Notes: a model not told the origin generated them from the letters alone. Shown: positions 26,976 to 35,986, counted from the stretch's first letter. The stretch is 64,000 bases of DNA from Candidatus Zixiibacteriota bacterium (GCA_024277855.1 JAJRUJ010000068.1:1-64000); one strand, 5' to 3'. Numbers and translations: made by a program.

Positions 26976-27788
26976 TTATTGCGTTCCCTCGGCAATGCTG
27001 CAAAACAACTCGTAATCTATTAATTCTGTGATTGTCGGTCTATCGCCACACACCGGGCAGTCTGCGTTCCTCGGGATTTTTACCTGGCGAAATGAAGAAT
27101 TCAACGCGTCGAAAATCATAATTCTCCCTACGAGGAGATTACCGATACCCATAATATACTTGATGACTTCATTTGCCTGCATAGTGCCAATAACGCCCGC
27201 AACCGCGCCGAGGATCCCTGCCTGCTGGCAACTGGGGACCGAGCCGGGGGGAGGAGGCGCCGGAAACAGACAGCGGTAACACGGTCCCTCAGCGGGCAAG
27301 ATAGTCATTACCTGGCCGTCGAATTTCAGGATGCCCCCATGAAACAACGGCTTGGATGTCATGACGCAGGCGTCATTGACCAGGTACCTGGTGGGGAAAT
27401 TATCCGATCCGTCGATCACCAGGTCGTAGTCTTTAATGAGATTCAGAATATTCTCCGAGGTGAGCCTGATTTCGTAGGGCACGACTTCCACATCGCCGTT
27501 AAGATCATTCATCCTGAGTCTGGCCGACTCGACCTTGGACCGTCCGACGGTTGTCGTCGAATGAAGGATTTGCCGTTGAAGGTTATTCAATTCGACGCGG
27601 TCGGAATCAACGATACCGATTCTCCCGACACCCGCGGCCGCCAGATAGAGCGCACAGGGAGATCCCAGACCACCCGCACCGATTACCAATACTTTCGCGG
27701 CCAGTAATTTTCTCTGACCCTTCCCGCCGACTTTGGGCAGAATAAGCTGTCGTGAGTATCTCTCGATTTGATCATCCCGCAATTGCAT
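26976..27788 (-). CDS. E1-like adenylating enzyme (ThiF/MoeB/HesA family)
   Basis: A 270-residue enzyme that activates the C-terminal glycine of a ubiquitin-like sulfur carrier with ATP. The start IERYSRQLILPKVGGKGQ is the family hallmark, followed by the nucleotide loop VLVIGAGGLGSPCALYLA, the Asp-bearing VDSDRVELNNLQRQIL, and the PSCQQAGILG segment that carries the thiol Cys in MoeB/ThiF. Two zinc-binding CxxC pairs are seen (CYRC, CPVC). It overlaps the TusA-like gene by one nucleotide (TAATG). In this operon the likely carrier is the ThiS domain fused to CysM. It is the last gene of the sulfate-to-cysteine operon. Confidence 0.92.
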   Translation of the reverse strand: MQLRDDQIERYSRQLILPKVGGKGQRKLLAAKVLVIGAGGLGSPCALYLAAAGVGRIGIVDSDRVELNNLQRQILHSTTTVGRSKVESARLRMNDLNGDVEVVPYEIRLTSENILNLIKDYDLVIDGSDNFPTRYLVNDACVMTSKPLFHGGILKFDGQVMTILPAEGPCYRCLFPAPPPPGSVPSCQQAGILGAVAGVIGTMQANEVIKYIMGIGNLLVGRIMIFDALNSSFRQVKIPRNADCPVCGDRPTITELIDYELFCSIAEGTQ

Positions 27789-28294
27789 TATTTCTTCCCT
27801 CCGCCGTTTTTTACCACCACCCGATAGAACCCCTGCTTATCTTCAATCCCGCTGATCTCATGGCCGTCCTCTTTCAAGCTCCGCGGAACATTAACAATCG
27901 GCTCACCCTCATCAAGCAACACGGCCAGGATCGCTCCGAATTCAAGTTCTTCCAAAACCAGTTTCGTCTTCACGTAGTTGATCGGACACGGGGTCCCTCT
28001 CAGGTCAAGTTCGTTGACCCGGGTTTCACTCTTTTGCGTAATTTTTTCCTGGAGCGGGAAATTGAAACTGGAATCCATGCTTGCATAGAGTTCTTGAATA
28101 TGCTGCAAAAATCCTACCGCATAGTGCAAAATATCTCCTCGGGCCCCCGGTGCCAGTTTGTCGGTTGCTCGATCGTACATTTCCTTAACCGCCGTGTACT
28201 TATTCGAAACTATCCGGCCCTCAATGAACACGTCGGCAAAACGCGCGAATGTTTCCTGATCATCCCTGGGGTCATGCCCCTTGACGATAAGCAA
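27788..28294 (-). CDS. HEPN-like and TusA-domain protein
   Basis: A 168-residue protein read from a TTG, since no ATG with a ribosome binding site is available. The first 75 residues look helical (ETFARFADVFIEGRIVS) and the C-terminus is a TusA domain with the sulfur-carrying motif RGTPCPINYVKTKLVLEEL and a compact beta-alpha fold. TusA proteins relay sulfur as persulfide. In the frame just upstream the codons read on from the sulfite reductase, separated only by its TAA stop (28328-28330), with text ALSYAARALL that looks like the rest of a helical domain. So the two proteins may once have been one. It probably shuttles sulfur between the sulfite reductase and the thiocarboxylate carrier. Confidence 0.75.
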   Translation of the reverse strand: MLIVKGHDPRDDQETFARFADVFIEGRIVSNKYTAVKEMYDRATDKLAPGARGDILHYAVGFLQHIQELYASMDSSFNFPLQEKITQKSETRVNELDLRGTPCPINYVKTKLVLEELEFGAILAVLLDEGEPIVNVPRSLKEDGHEISGIEDKQGFYRVVVKNGGGKK

Positions 28295-28327
28295 GGCCCG
28301 GGCCGCATAAGACAGCGCCCGCCTGAT

Positions 28328-30118
28328 TTACCGCGGCGAGCAGTGATCGGCAGCGGCTTTGTCTATGGCTGACCAGGCATCCTTAAGATCCGCTTCGATC
28401 ATATCCAGCACCCCGGCCCCACACTCACCGGGGCCTAAGCCATCGAGTGAGAATTCTTCGTTTTTGCCCCAGTCGATATAGTAATCACGGTCTTCTTCAT
28501 ACGCCGGGATGCAAGAGTGTCTTGCCAGGATCGATGTTGCGATTGATTTGCCTTGCTCGGCCAGGAATCGGTAGAGATCATCGTGCTCCCCGATACTTTG
28601 CTCCACCCGGTCAAAGAATTCCCGAAGGAAATTGACGACATTCTTTGCCGGAATTATCCCCACGGCTTCGGCCAGTCTGGTCTTTTCTATCCCCTTTCTT
28701 CCGCCGAGAAATAGTTTGTAGTACGGTGCCCGGTGATTATCAATTTGCCGGGCCATTCCGCAGAGCGAGACCATGCCGACCGGATGCTGCCCGCAGGAAT
28801 TGGGACAGCCGTTCAACTTTAGTTGCAGTTTCCCGAAAATTTTCTTGCCGACCATTTCTTTTTGCAGCGAAGTCTCGATGATCTCGGCCAACCCCGGAGA
28901 ATTACAGAGGCCAAGGTTACACGTCAATGCCCCCTTACAGGCCACCACGTCCATTGCCGTTTCGGGGTATAAAAAATCATCCAGGATCTCTTTCAACTTT
29001 ACGAAAAGTCGATAGGTGTCTTTATTCCGGACGCCGGTGATTATCAGGTTCTGGTTCTGGGTTGTGCCGAATGAAATGTTTTCAAAATCTTCAACTAACG
29101 CGGCAATTGCGGAGAGTTTTTCCGACGAGATATCGCCTCGTGGAATGCGCAAATCTATACTGCTCAATCCTCTCTGCCGCTGGGGCTTGACATTATATTG
29201 CAGGAAGTCCTGAAATTGTTCGTCAGCAACTATTGGAATTTTCCCCTCGGTGTCAGACATCGAACGGAACTGGATTTGCCGCAGCGTTATGTCCGTATCG
29301 CGTTTCAGGCGGGTGAATTCCTGCACATAAAGTTCTCTGAATTTTGCCATACCCATATCTTCGATTAAAAAACGTAATCGATTGTGATGTTTGTTTCGTC
29401 TGTCCCCGGTATGGCAATAGACATTATTCATCGCGGAAACACAGTATCCGAGATCCTCTTCCGGGAGGAATTCGGTTAGCGATTGTCCAATCCGGCTATG
29501 CGCGCCCAGACCCCCGCCGACAAACACGGCGAATCCCTTTTTCTTGTCTTGATACTTTGCCTGGAACCCGGCATCATTCACCAGGCATCCCGCGCAATCA
29601 TGTGCGCAACCGGAAAACGAAATCTTAAATTTGCGCGGCAGATTAAAAGACGACTCTTGCTGTAGAAGATATTCCGTGAGGCCGACCGCATACCCCCGCA
29701 CATCAAAAACCTCGTCGGGGCATATCCCGGAACGGGGACAGGCCACGACGTTTCTTATTGTGTTTCCTCCGCCACCCCTGGGGCTGAGATCATAATCTTT
29801 CAAGTATTCTATTACCTTCGCCGTATCCGTCAGTTTTACATTGTGAATTTGAATATCCTGTCTTGTGGTAATATGTAAACTTGCCTTACCGTATTTTGAC
29901 GCCACCTCGGCCAAGGCGTGTAATTGCGACGATGTAATCGCTCCCACCGGTATCCTCACCCTGGTCATAAAAACCTTGCCGCCACGGTGCGAATATATTC
30001 CCCAGGGGACCCGTATGCCCCTAAAACGGGAGGGAGTAAGCCTTTCCCGCCGGACGTCGGACAAAGAATGTCTGTATTCGTCGATACTCTGTTTTACTTT
30101 CTCAGGAAGTCTAAACAT
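28328..30118 (-). CDS. Siroheme assimilatory sulfite/nitrite reductase
   Basis: A 596-residue cytoplasmic enzyme reducing sulfite to sulfide, presumably with ferredoxin. Two nitrite/sulfite reductase half-repeats are visible. The N-terminal half has RVPVGAITSSQLHALAEVA and TTRQDIQIHNV. The C-terminal half has the [4Fe-4S]-siroheme Cys pairs CKGALTC and NGCPNSCGQH. The SGCAHDCAGC segment in the N-half resembles an extra cysteine cluster. Nitrite reductases share this fold, so nitrite cannot be excluded from motifs alone. The operon content (APS reductase, ThiS-CysM, JAMM) supports sulfite. It lies 36 nt after the ThiS-CysM gene. Confidence 0.88.
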   Translation of the reverse strand: MFRLPEKVKQSIDEYRHSLSDVRRERLTPSRFRGIRVPWGIYSHRGGKVFMTRVRIPVGAITSSQLHALAEVASKYGKASLHITTRQDIQIHNVKLTDTAKVIEYLKDYDLSPRGGGGNTIRNVVACPRSGICPDEVFDVRGYAVGLTEYLLQQESSFNLPRKFKISFSGCAHDCAGCLVNDAGFQAKYQDKKKGFAVFVGGGLGAHSRIGQSLTEFLPEEDLGYCVSAMNNVYCHTGDRRNKHHNRLRFLIEDMGMAKFRELYVQEFTRLKRDTDITLRQIQFRSMSDTEGKIPIVADEQFQDFLQYNVKPQRQRGLSSIDLRIPRGDISSEKLSAIAALVEDFENISFGTTQNQNLIITGVRNKDTYRLFVKLKEILDDFLYPETAMDVVACKGALTCNLGLCNSPGLAEIIETSLQKEMVGKKIFGKLQLKLNGCPNSCGQHPVGMVSLCGMARQIDNHRAPYYKLFLGGRKGIEKTRLAEAVGIIPAKNVVNFLREFFDRVEQSIGEHDDLYRFLAEQGKSIATSILARHSCIPAYEEDRDYYIDWGKNEEFSLDGLGPGECGAGVLDMIEADLKDAWSAIDKAAADHCSPR

Positions 30119-30154
30119 ATTCCATCCCAGAATTGATTGGATGACCGGGGGATT

Positions 30155-31291
30155 TTACGCTGCGAAATATTGTTCCATCGAGAGATACCGTTCGCCGGAA
30201 TCCTGCAGCATCACGACCAGCTTTTTCCCTTTACCCAGTAGTTTGGCCACCTGCAGTGCGGCATGCGTAGCGGCGCCGGCGGAAATCCCAACAAATAATC
30301 CTTCCTCTTTGGCCAACCGGCGCGATGTTTTGTATGCGTCGGAATCATCAACCTGGATTATTTCATCAATCACCCCAAGATCCAGAACCTGTGGTACAAA
30401 ACCTGCGCCGATACCTTGAATCCTGTGGGGGCCGGGCTTATGACCCGACAGGACAGCGCTCGCCTTCGGCTCCACGGCAATAATCTTGATTTCCGAATCG
30501 GCTTCTTTTAATATCTGCCCCACGCCCGTGATCGTTCCCCCCGTACCGACTCCGGCAATAAAGGCGTCAATATTTCCCTCTGTCGTCGCCAGGATTTCCT
30601 TGACGGTGGTTTGGCGGTGTATTTCCGGGTTTGCCGCATTCTTGAATTGCTGGGGGATGAAACTGTCGGGAATTTTTTGGGCGAGTTCTTCGGCCTTGCG
30701 GATCGCACCCAACATTCCGTCGATGCCCGGCGTGAGGATAACCTCAGCACCGTGCGCTTTGAGAATGAAAACTCTCTCCGGACTCATCGTTTCCGGCATC
30801 GCGAGAATGCACCGATAGCCTTTGACACAGCAGACTACTGCCAACCCTATCCCGGTATTGCCGCTTGTCGGTTCAATAACGGTCGACCCGGGCTTAAGAA
30901 TTCCCTTTTTCTCGGCATCTTCAATCATCGAAAGACAGATTCTGTCCTTGACGCTGCCGCCGGGATTGTAGGATTCAAGTTTCGCAATGATTTCAGCCAT
31001 GTCCGGTTCGACAAGCTTATTAAGTCTTACCATCGGCGTATTGCCGATCAGCTCCAGGACACTATCGGCTACTTTTCCGTTGTGTTGTCCCCCACCCATA
31101 TAAAAGACAAATTCTACCCGGTCTTCCGCTTTGAGCAAGATTCCGGGATATCTGTCGCGTTGAATAATTTCATCATTGAGTTCCACTGTAACGACTTCCG
31201 GCCGAATATTCCGGGCCGTCAACAACTGTGAAATACTCGTTTCCGCGTTGATCTGCTCTTTTTCCCCGTTTACTGTAATCGTTATTTCCAT
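30155..31291 (-). CDS. ThiS-CysM fusion: sulfur-carrier domain plus cysteine synthase
   Basis: A 378-residue protein joining a ThiS/MoaD-like carrier (residues 1-70, MEITITVNGEKEQINAETSI to VEFVFYMGGG) to a PLP cysteine synthase (from about residue 78, ELIGNTPMVRLNKL). The synthase has the PLP lysine in NPGGSVKDRI, the phosphate loop TSGNTGIG and the C-terminal SGAAT block. A carrier must present a free C-terminal GG to be thiocarboxylated, but here it is locked inside the protein as MGGG, so proteolytic release by the neighbouring JAMM peptidase is likely. In mycobacteria the same functions are the separate proteins CysO and CysM. The cysteine synthase could instead use sulfide directly, as in CysK. 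It follows the JAMM gene in the operon. Confidence 0.9.
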   Translation of the reverse strand: MEITITVNGEKEQINAETSISQLLTARNIRPEVVTVELNDEIIQRDRYPGILLKAEDRVEFVFYMGGGQHNGKVADSVLELIGNTPMVRLNKLVEPDMAEIIAKLESYNPGGSVKDRICLSMIEDAEKKGILKPGSTVIEPTSGNTGIGLAVVCCVKGYRCILAMPETMSPERVFILKAHGAEVILTPGIDGMLGAIRKAEELAQKIPDSFIPQQFKNAANPEIHRQTTVKEILATTEGNIDAFIAGVGTGGTITGVGQILKEADSEIKIIAVEPKASAVLSGHKPGPHRIQGIGAGFVPQVLDLGVIDEIIQVDDSDAYKTSRRLAKEEGLFVGISAGAATHAALQVAKLLGKGKKLVVMLQDSGERYLSMEQYFAA

Positions 31292-31356
31292 TGTTTCTCC
31301 TCTGCAGATCTTAACGTGCCGTACTTGATCATTTGTTACACCGCGACGAAAAGGTT

Positions 31357-31818
31357 CTATCCACCGGTCACGTCTGAATCATCGTTAATTCGGCATTGCT
31401 CATGTCGACCGTCTGACCTGCGGGCAATAATTACGTGTTCTTCCTCAATATTACCTTCAATGATTCTATAAGACCTTATTCTTGGCTTACTGTTTGCCAA
31501 CAATGAAACGATGACATACGAGACGCTGGAGTCGTGGGCCATCGCCACGTCATGGACCGATGGATATGCGGCGGTTGCCGGGTGCGAGTGATAAATTGCC
31601 ACCGGCTGCAGGCGACGATTGCGAATATCCCTGATGACCTTGAATTGTTGTTTTGGTTCCATGAAGAACGTCGTCGGGCTCTGTTTTATATTGGTCATCC
31701 GATACACCATCGCGACCCGCTTACCCCGACCCGCCAGGAGCCCACAGGCTTCGTTGGGCGATTCTGCTTTCGCATGTTCCCACAACGCGTTGGCATGCTG
31801 TTCGGCCAAATAGAGCAA
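31357..31818 (-). CDS. JAMM/Mov34 metallopeptidase (Mec+-like)
   Basis: A 153-residue zinc peptidase of the M67 JAMM family. The motif is complete: Glu in EACGLLAG, and YHSHPATAAYPSVHD giving HxH, seven residues, S-x2-D. The start is a TTG with AGGAGG 5 nt upstream, which is stronger support than any ATG. In actinobacteria such a protein (Mec+) releases cysteine from the CysO-cysteine adduct, and in Wolinella a similar one trims a sulfur carrier to expose GG. Here both jobs are plausible, since the next gene carries the ThiS domain with an internal MGGG site. It lies between the APS reductase and ThiS-CysM genes. Confidence 0.9.
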   Translation of the reverse strand: MLYLAEQHANALWEHAKAESPNEACGLLAGRGKRVAMVYRMTNIKQSPTTFFMEPKQQFKVIRDIRNRRLQPVAIYHSHPATAAYPSVHDVAMAHDSSVSYVIVSLLANSKPRIRSYRIIEGNIEEEHVIIARRSDGRHEQCRINDDSDVTGG

Positions 31819-31901
31819 GCTTTCCTCCTATAAGTGTGACTGAAATCGCGATTGCCGCAAAGGGCAAGATTCACCTTCGGACTACCGGCGAGGCAAAAGG
31901 C

Positions 31902-32627
31902 CTAGATCCCATCACCATCCAAATTTATTTTTAATGGACGCGTGTGGATTCCACATTCACCGCCGCACTTGCTTGTGCCGATCCACCGGCCGGCGCGTTC
32001 ATCCCCCGTAGTTGAAATCCTGGTGCATGGCGCACAACCTAAAGACCGAAACCCCTGAGCATAAAGCGGATTTACTCGCACCTTGTTTATCGCCAAATAT
32101 TGCCAAACTTCTCTTTCATTCCAGATCAAGATAGGATTGAGCTTGATGAGGTCTCGATCGCGTTCCTCAACCTCCAGGAAATCTGTCCGGGTTCGTCCCT
32201 CGGTACAACGTAAACCGGTAACCCAACACTTGACCTCCATCTCTTCGATAGCCCGCCGTGTAGGTCGAACCTTCAGGATATCACAACATCTGTCCGGATC
32301 GGTGGCGTATAATTGCTTCGGTATCTTCGCATCGTTTTGGAAAACCTGAAGCTCGGGGTATTCGTCGACGGTATCATGCATGAAAGCAACGGTTTCTTTC
32401 GGTTTAAACCGTGTCGTGACAACGAATCCCGAGATCTTAGGAGCCACTTTTTTGGCCATATCCCATACACAAACCGAGTCCTTGCCCAGACTATTGGCGA
32501 CCACCAACCCGGCACCGTATTCCTTGTATGCTTCACCGATCAGGGTCAGTGCGCGATCGACTTTTTGTTTGAAATTTAAGTGATCGACGAGGTATTTCGG
32601 ATCATCGCCATTTTCCATCAAATTCAT
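31902..32627 (-). CDS. cysH: APS/PAPS reductase with [4Fe-4S] cluster
   Basis: A 241-residue enzyme that reduces adenylylsulfate to sulfite. The PP-loop nucleotide motif is ANSLGKDSV. The Cys pairs DRCCDIL and GCAPCT hold a [4Fe-4S] cluster, which marks the APS-using group rather than the PAPS-using group. The catalytic Cys is in the C-terminal GECGIHTR motif, separating it from CysD-type sulfurylases. GGGAG stands about 10 nt before the ATG. It is the first intact gene after the broken Rrf2 regulator and precedes the JAMM gene. Confidence 0.92.
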   Translation of the reverse strand: MNLMENGDDPKYLVDHLNFKQKVDRALTLIGEAYKEYGAGLVVANSLGKDSVCVWDMAKKVAPKISGFVVTTRFKPKETVAFMHDTVDEYPELQVFQNDAKIPKQLYATDPDRCCDILKVRPTRRAIEEMEVKCWVTGLRCTEGRTRTDFLEVEERDRDLIKLNPILIWNEREVWQYLAINKVRVNPLYAQGFRSLGCAPCTRISTTGDERAGRWIGTSKCGGECGIHTRPLKINLDGDGI

Positions 32628-32683
32628 CGAGCATATCTCCCGGTTTATGCTGCCAAAGGGACTCCGCCGCTTGGGGAAATGAC

Positions 32684-33106
32684 CTATATTTGATAGACCA
32701 TGGCTTGCCGTGAAGCTTTCGCCTTGTTCAGAATATCCTCGAAAGTAACTCGATCCAATACCGTTGCCATCGCATTCTCAACTTCCCGCCAGATTTCGGC
32801 AAGCGGGGATTCTTGATTTGTCGGGGAATTCGCCACCGGCAAGAGCGGACCGCCAATCTCCCTGAGCGCTTTACCCAGGTTGATTTTGCCTGGCGATTCG
32901 GCCAGGCGGTACCCACCGTCTTTTCCCCGGATGCTCTCGACAAGTTTCATCCGCTTAAGCTGAATGAGAATCTGGACTAAATACCGCATCGGAATATCCT
33001 GTTCCTCGGAGATTGTCTGGAGGCGAATAGGTTCCTGACTCGGCTAACGCCATGACAGCCCGATTAGAGCTCGGCAGGCATATTCACATCGTGCGGAAAT
33101 CCTCAT
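32684..33106 (-). pseudogene. Broken Rrf2/CymR-like cysteine-metabolism regulator
   Basis: The 101-residue ORF (MRYLVQILIQLKRMKLVESI...GGPLLPVANS) is the middle and C-terminal part of an Rrf2 regulator resembling CymR, the Bacillus repressor of sulfur genes. The missing N-terminus is readable upstream. MRISARCEYACRA starts at 33106, right after GGGAGGGG, and TISEEQDIPMRY joins in the same frame, but a TAG (33044-33046) interrupts between them. In another frame the gap reads AVMALAESGTYSP, exactly the length expected. So the N-terminal helix-turn-helix is lost, consistent with an 11-nt insertion and an 8-nt deletion that cancel in frame. A local sequencing error is possible. The promoter in front is intact. 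Confidence 0.8.
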
Positions 33107-33152
33107 TTTTGCCCCTCCCGTTCAATGTTTATTATCCTTATCAACTAAGTAA

Positions 33153-33181
33153 AGTATATAACATTTGATGCTTTCTGTCAA
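33153..33181 (-). promoter_or_regulatory. Strong sigma70-type promoter of the cysteine operon
   Basis: On the minus strand TTGACA (33176-33181) is separated by exactly 17 nt from TATACT (33153-33158). This is a near-perfect match to the housekeeping promoter. It lies about 47 nt upstream of the broken regulator's start and should drive the whole leftward operon to 26976. Confidence 0.8.
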
Positions 33182-33245
33182 GTAAAAATCGATAAGTTGT
33201 GGGGCCGTCAATACTTACGCGTGAATTCGTCTACGTAAGGTTCGT

Positions 33246-35414
33246 TCAGTTCCGCATCCGTAATAGTCGCAGGCCGTTAAACACCACCAGCAGGGTCGCG
33301 CCGGTGTCAGCAGCGATAGCCATCCATAGCGAAGCCAAGCCCAGCAAAGTCAGGATAATGAACAGCAGTTTAAGACCAAGGGCAAAGGCGATGTTCTGTT
33401 TGATAATGCGGAGTGTTCGTCGCGAGTGCCGGATCAACCAGGGCAACTTGCTTAGATCGTCACTCATCAGCGCGATGTCCGCAGTCTCCAGGGCGGCGTC
33501 GGTGCCCATGGCCCCCATCGCGATGCCGAAGGTTGCGGCGGCCATCGCCGGTGCATCGTTGACGCCATCGCCGACCATTGCCACATAACGGTACTTCCGG
33601 ACCAGGGCTCCAATGGCTTCGACTTTATCCTCCGGCAAGAGTTCACAGCGGAATTCGTCTACACCAGCGGCTTCGGCAATCACGCGAGCGGTACCCTCAT
33701 TGTCGCCGGTGAGCATGATGACTACCTCTACACCGGAATCCTTGATCTTCCGAACAATTGTGGACATGTCGGCACGCAGCTCATCGGCGATACTGATCAG
33801 CCCACAGACATGACTGTCGTTGCCGATCGCGACCACGGTATGACCGGCATTCTCCAGTTCCAGCGCCCGGACATGGACTTCTTCCGTTTCCTGGCCTTTC
33901 TCGTGCATGAACCGATGGTTGCCGATCCAGAAAGTCCGTCCGTCGATCGTGGCCTCAGCTCCCTTGCCCTTAATGGCTTGGAAGTTTTCTGCGGACGGAA
34001 TGGAGACACTTTGTTCCTTCACTTTCCGCAGGATGGCGCGGGCGAGGGGATGTTCGCTGCTGGTCTCCAGGGCGGCGGCTCTTTCCAGGAGTTCGGTTTC
34101 ACTGTGGTCGTTGAGTGGTACAGTCCGTTGCACCTCGGGGCGGCCATAGGTGAGTGTGCCGGTTTTATCCACGGCCAGTGCCCTGAGTCGGCTTACTGCT
34201 TCGAGATATACGCCGCCCTTAATCAACACGCCTTGGCGCGCCGCCGCCGTCAGAGCCGAGACAATGCTCACCGGCGTGGAGATTACCAACGCACAGGGAC
34301 AGGCGATGACCAGAATCACCAAACCTCGATAGATCCATTCGGACCAATTCAGGCCCATCAGTAGCGGGGGCAGCACGGCAATACCGAGTGCCAGGACCAT
34401 CATGATCGGCGTGTAGAAGGTAGCAAAGCGGTCCACCCACTGTTCACTATGTGCCCGTCGGGACTGGGCCTGTTCAACCATATGAATGATGCGGGCCAGC
34501 GTAGTATCGCCCGCTGGTCGGGTGGCTTTGAACTCCACCGCACCATCCTCGTTGATGGTTCCGGCGTAGACTTCGTCGCCGGGATCTTTGGTCACGGGCA
34601 TCGACTCCCCGGTGATGGGGGCTTGGTTAATGGTGGATGTGCCTTTGGCGACGACTCCGTCCAGGGGAATGCGCTCACCCGGGCGGACGAGTACTGTCGC
34701 ACCGACCGGTATATCCTCAACCGACACTTCCTGGATATCGCCCTCGACGGTTTGATAGCGGGCTGTCGGCGGTGAAAGGTCCAATAACTTCCCGATCGCC
34801 CGCCGGGCACGGTCCACGCTCCAGTGCTCAAGCAGGAGCGAAACGGCAAAGAGAAAAGCAACTGTTGCCGCTTCGAACCACTCACCGATGGCCATGGCTC
34901 CGATTACTGCCACGGTCATCAGGAAATTCATGTCGGGTCGAAGGCGGCGAATGGACCGTAACGCCGGGGGGATGACATACCAGGCCCCGGTGATAGTCGA
35001 CATCATGTAGAGAAGCAAAGAAACCAGCGGGAAGACGTGCTTTTGGCCATGGCCGCCGGCGAAGGTGTCCATGAAACTGCCCTGATGAATGATCCAGTGA
35101 GAGAGGAACCCGCTCAACAGCAAAACGCCGCTTAGGCAGGCCATGATCAGTCGTCCGTGACGTGACCAGAATGAAACGGGCTCTTCCTGCAGGCGGCTGG
35201 CCCACGGCGTGGCCTTCATGCCGGTCGCATCAACCGCATTGACCATACGTCCGGGTTCAACGACCTGGGGGTCGTACTCCACGGTCATGCGGGCATTGAT
35301 AACATCAAATTCAAGATCCCGAATGCCCGGCAGGCCGCCGACTTCCCGCCGGAGGATCACAATCTCCTCGGAACAATCCAGCCCCTGCACTTTGAAGTCA
35401 ACTCTTTTCAGCAT
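33246..35414 (-). CDS. zntA: Zn/Cd/Pb-exporting P1B-type ATPase
   Basis: A 722-residue membrane pump. An N-terminal heavy-metal-associated domain carries GLDCSEE, with one Cys where most ZntA/CadA proteins have two (CxxC). The core has TGES, CPCALVISTPV, the phosphorylated Asp in DKTGTLTYG (about D416), SEHPLARA and MVGDGVNDAP. It ends DTGATLLVVFNGLRLLRMRN, the Asp-containing last helix typical of the Zn2+/Cd2+ P1B-2 group. It is a single gene with its own promoter, transcribed away from the cysteine operon. The cadmium/zinc choice cannot be settled from sequence. Confidence 0.93.
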   Translation of the reverse strand: MLKRVDFKVQGLDCSEEIVILRREVGGLPGIRDLEFDVINARMTVEYDPQVVEPGRMVNAVDATGMKATPWASRLQEEPVSFWSRHGRLIMACLSGVLLLSGFLSHWIIHQGSFMDTFAGGHGQKHVFPLVSLLLYMMSTITGAWYVIPPALRSIRRLRPDMNFLMTVAVIGAMAIGEWFEAATVAFLFAVSLLLEHWSVDRARRAIGKLLDLSPPTARYQTVEGDIQEVSVEDIPVGATVLVRPGERIPLDGVVAKGTSTINQAPITGESMPVTKDPGDEVYAGTINEDGAVEFKATRPAGDTTLARIIHMVEQAQSRRAHSEQWVDRFATFYTPIMMVLALGIAVLPPLLMGLNWSEWIYRGLVILVIACPCALVISTPVSIVSALTAAARQGVLIKGGVYLEAVSRLRALAVDKTGTLTYGRPEVQRTVPLNDHSETELLERAAALETSSEHPLARAILRKVKEQSVSIPSAENFQAIKGKGAEATIDGRTFWIGNHRFMHEKGQETEEVHVRALELENAGHTVVAIGNDSHVCGLISIADELRADMSTIVRKIKDSGVEVVIMLTGDNEGTARVIAEAAGVDEFRCELLPEDKVEAIGALVRKYRYVAMVGDGVNDAPAMAAATFGIAMGAMGTDAALETADIALMSDDLSKLPWLIRHSRRTLRIIKQNIAFALGLKLLFIILTLLGLASLWMAIAADTGATLLVVFNGLRLLRMRN

Positions 35415-35589
35415 TCATCTCCATTCTCTTGATCGCCGATGCTATTTAGCTTTTGCAGAGAGATTTGTCAATTCGTATGTCTGTTCTCCACTGAGCGGGG
35501 ATACTGTTATCCTGCGGCCCCGGATGTGACCTGGCCGTTATACAAGCCGACTCGAAAAACGGGTCGAATTTGTTGTCGGGACAGATTTG

Positions 35590-35626
35590 AAAAAAAGCGG
35601 GGGTGGTGAAGCAAGGCACCACCCCC
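35590..35626 (-). terminator. Rho-independent terminator
   Basis: On the minus strand a 10-bp perfect stem GGGGGTGGTG / CACCACCCCC with an 8-nt loop runs into GCTTTTTTT. It lies 24 nt past the stop of the small sorting-domain ORF and ends the surface-protein transcript. Confidence 0.9.
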
Positions 35627-35650
35627 TGTTGTTGAAAGCCGGTCTTGGTT

Positions 35651-35986
35651 CTACCGGGCCAGGACCATTTTTTTCGTTTGCGCGTAGTCGTTGACTACGA
35701 GACGGTAGAAATAGACGCCGCTCGACACATCCCGACCGTCGGAATCTTTAGAGTCCCAGGTCACCCGATGCTGTCCCTCAGATAAAACATCATGGGCCAG
35801 CGTCGCCACCAACTCACCAAGGACGTCATAGACCTCCAGCCTGGCCTCACCCGGTTCAGGCAGATAGAACCGGATTTCGGTCGAGGGATTAAATGGGTTG
35901 GGGTAGTTCTGGTCTAACTCGTACCCGGTTGGCATCGTTTCCTCGTGAGATGTTTTATACGCGATTTGCATGATGTCTACCGACAT
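35651..35986 (-). CDS. Detached type IX-style sorting domain ORF
   Basis: A 111-residue ORF that starts at an ATG sharing its A with the last base of the upstream stop codon (TAATG). It is nearly all sorting domain: LDQNYPNPFNPSTEIRFYL, DVLGELVATLAHDV, VSSGVYFYRL and the basic end KKMVLAR. It has no signal peptide, so alone it could not reach the outer membrane. Such domains are normally the end of a secreted protein. It may be made by reinitiation after the dockerin protein or fused to it by frameshifting. The track starts it at an upstream GTG, overlapping the dockerin gene by 22 nt. Confidence 0.65.
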   Translation of the reverse strand: MSVDIMQIAYKTSHEETMPTGYELDQNYPNPFNPSTEIRFYLPEPGEARLEVYDVLGELVATLAHDVLSEGQHRVTWDSKDSDGRDVSSGVYFYRLVVNDYAQTKKMVLAR

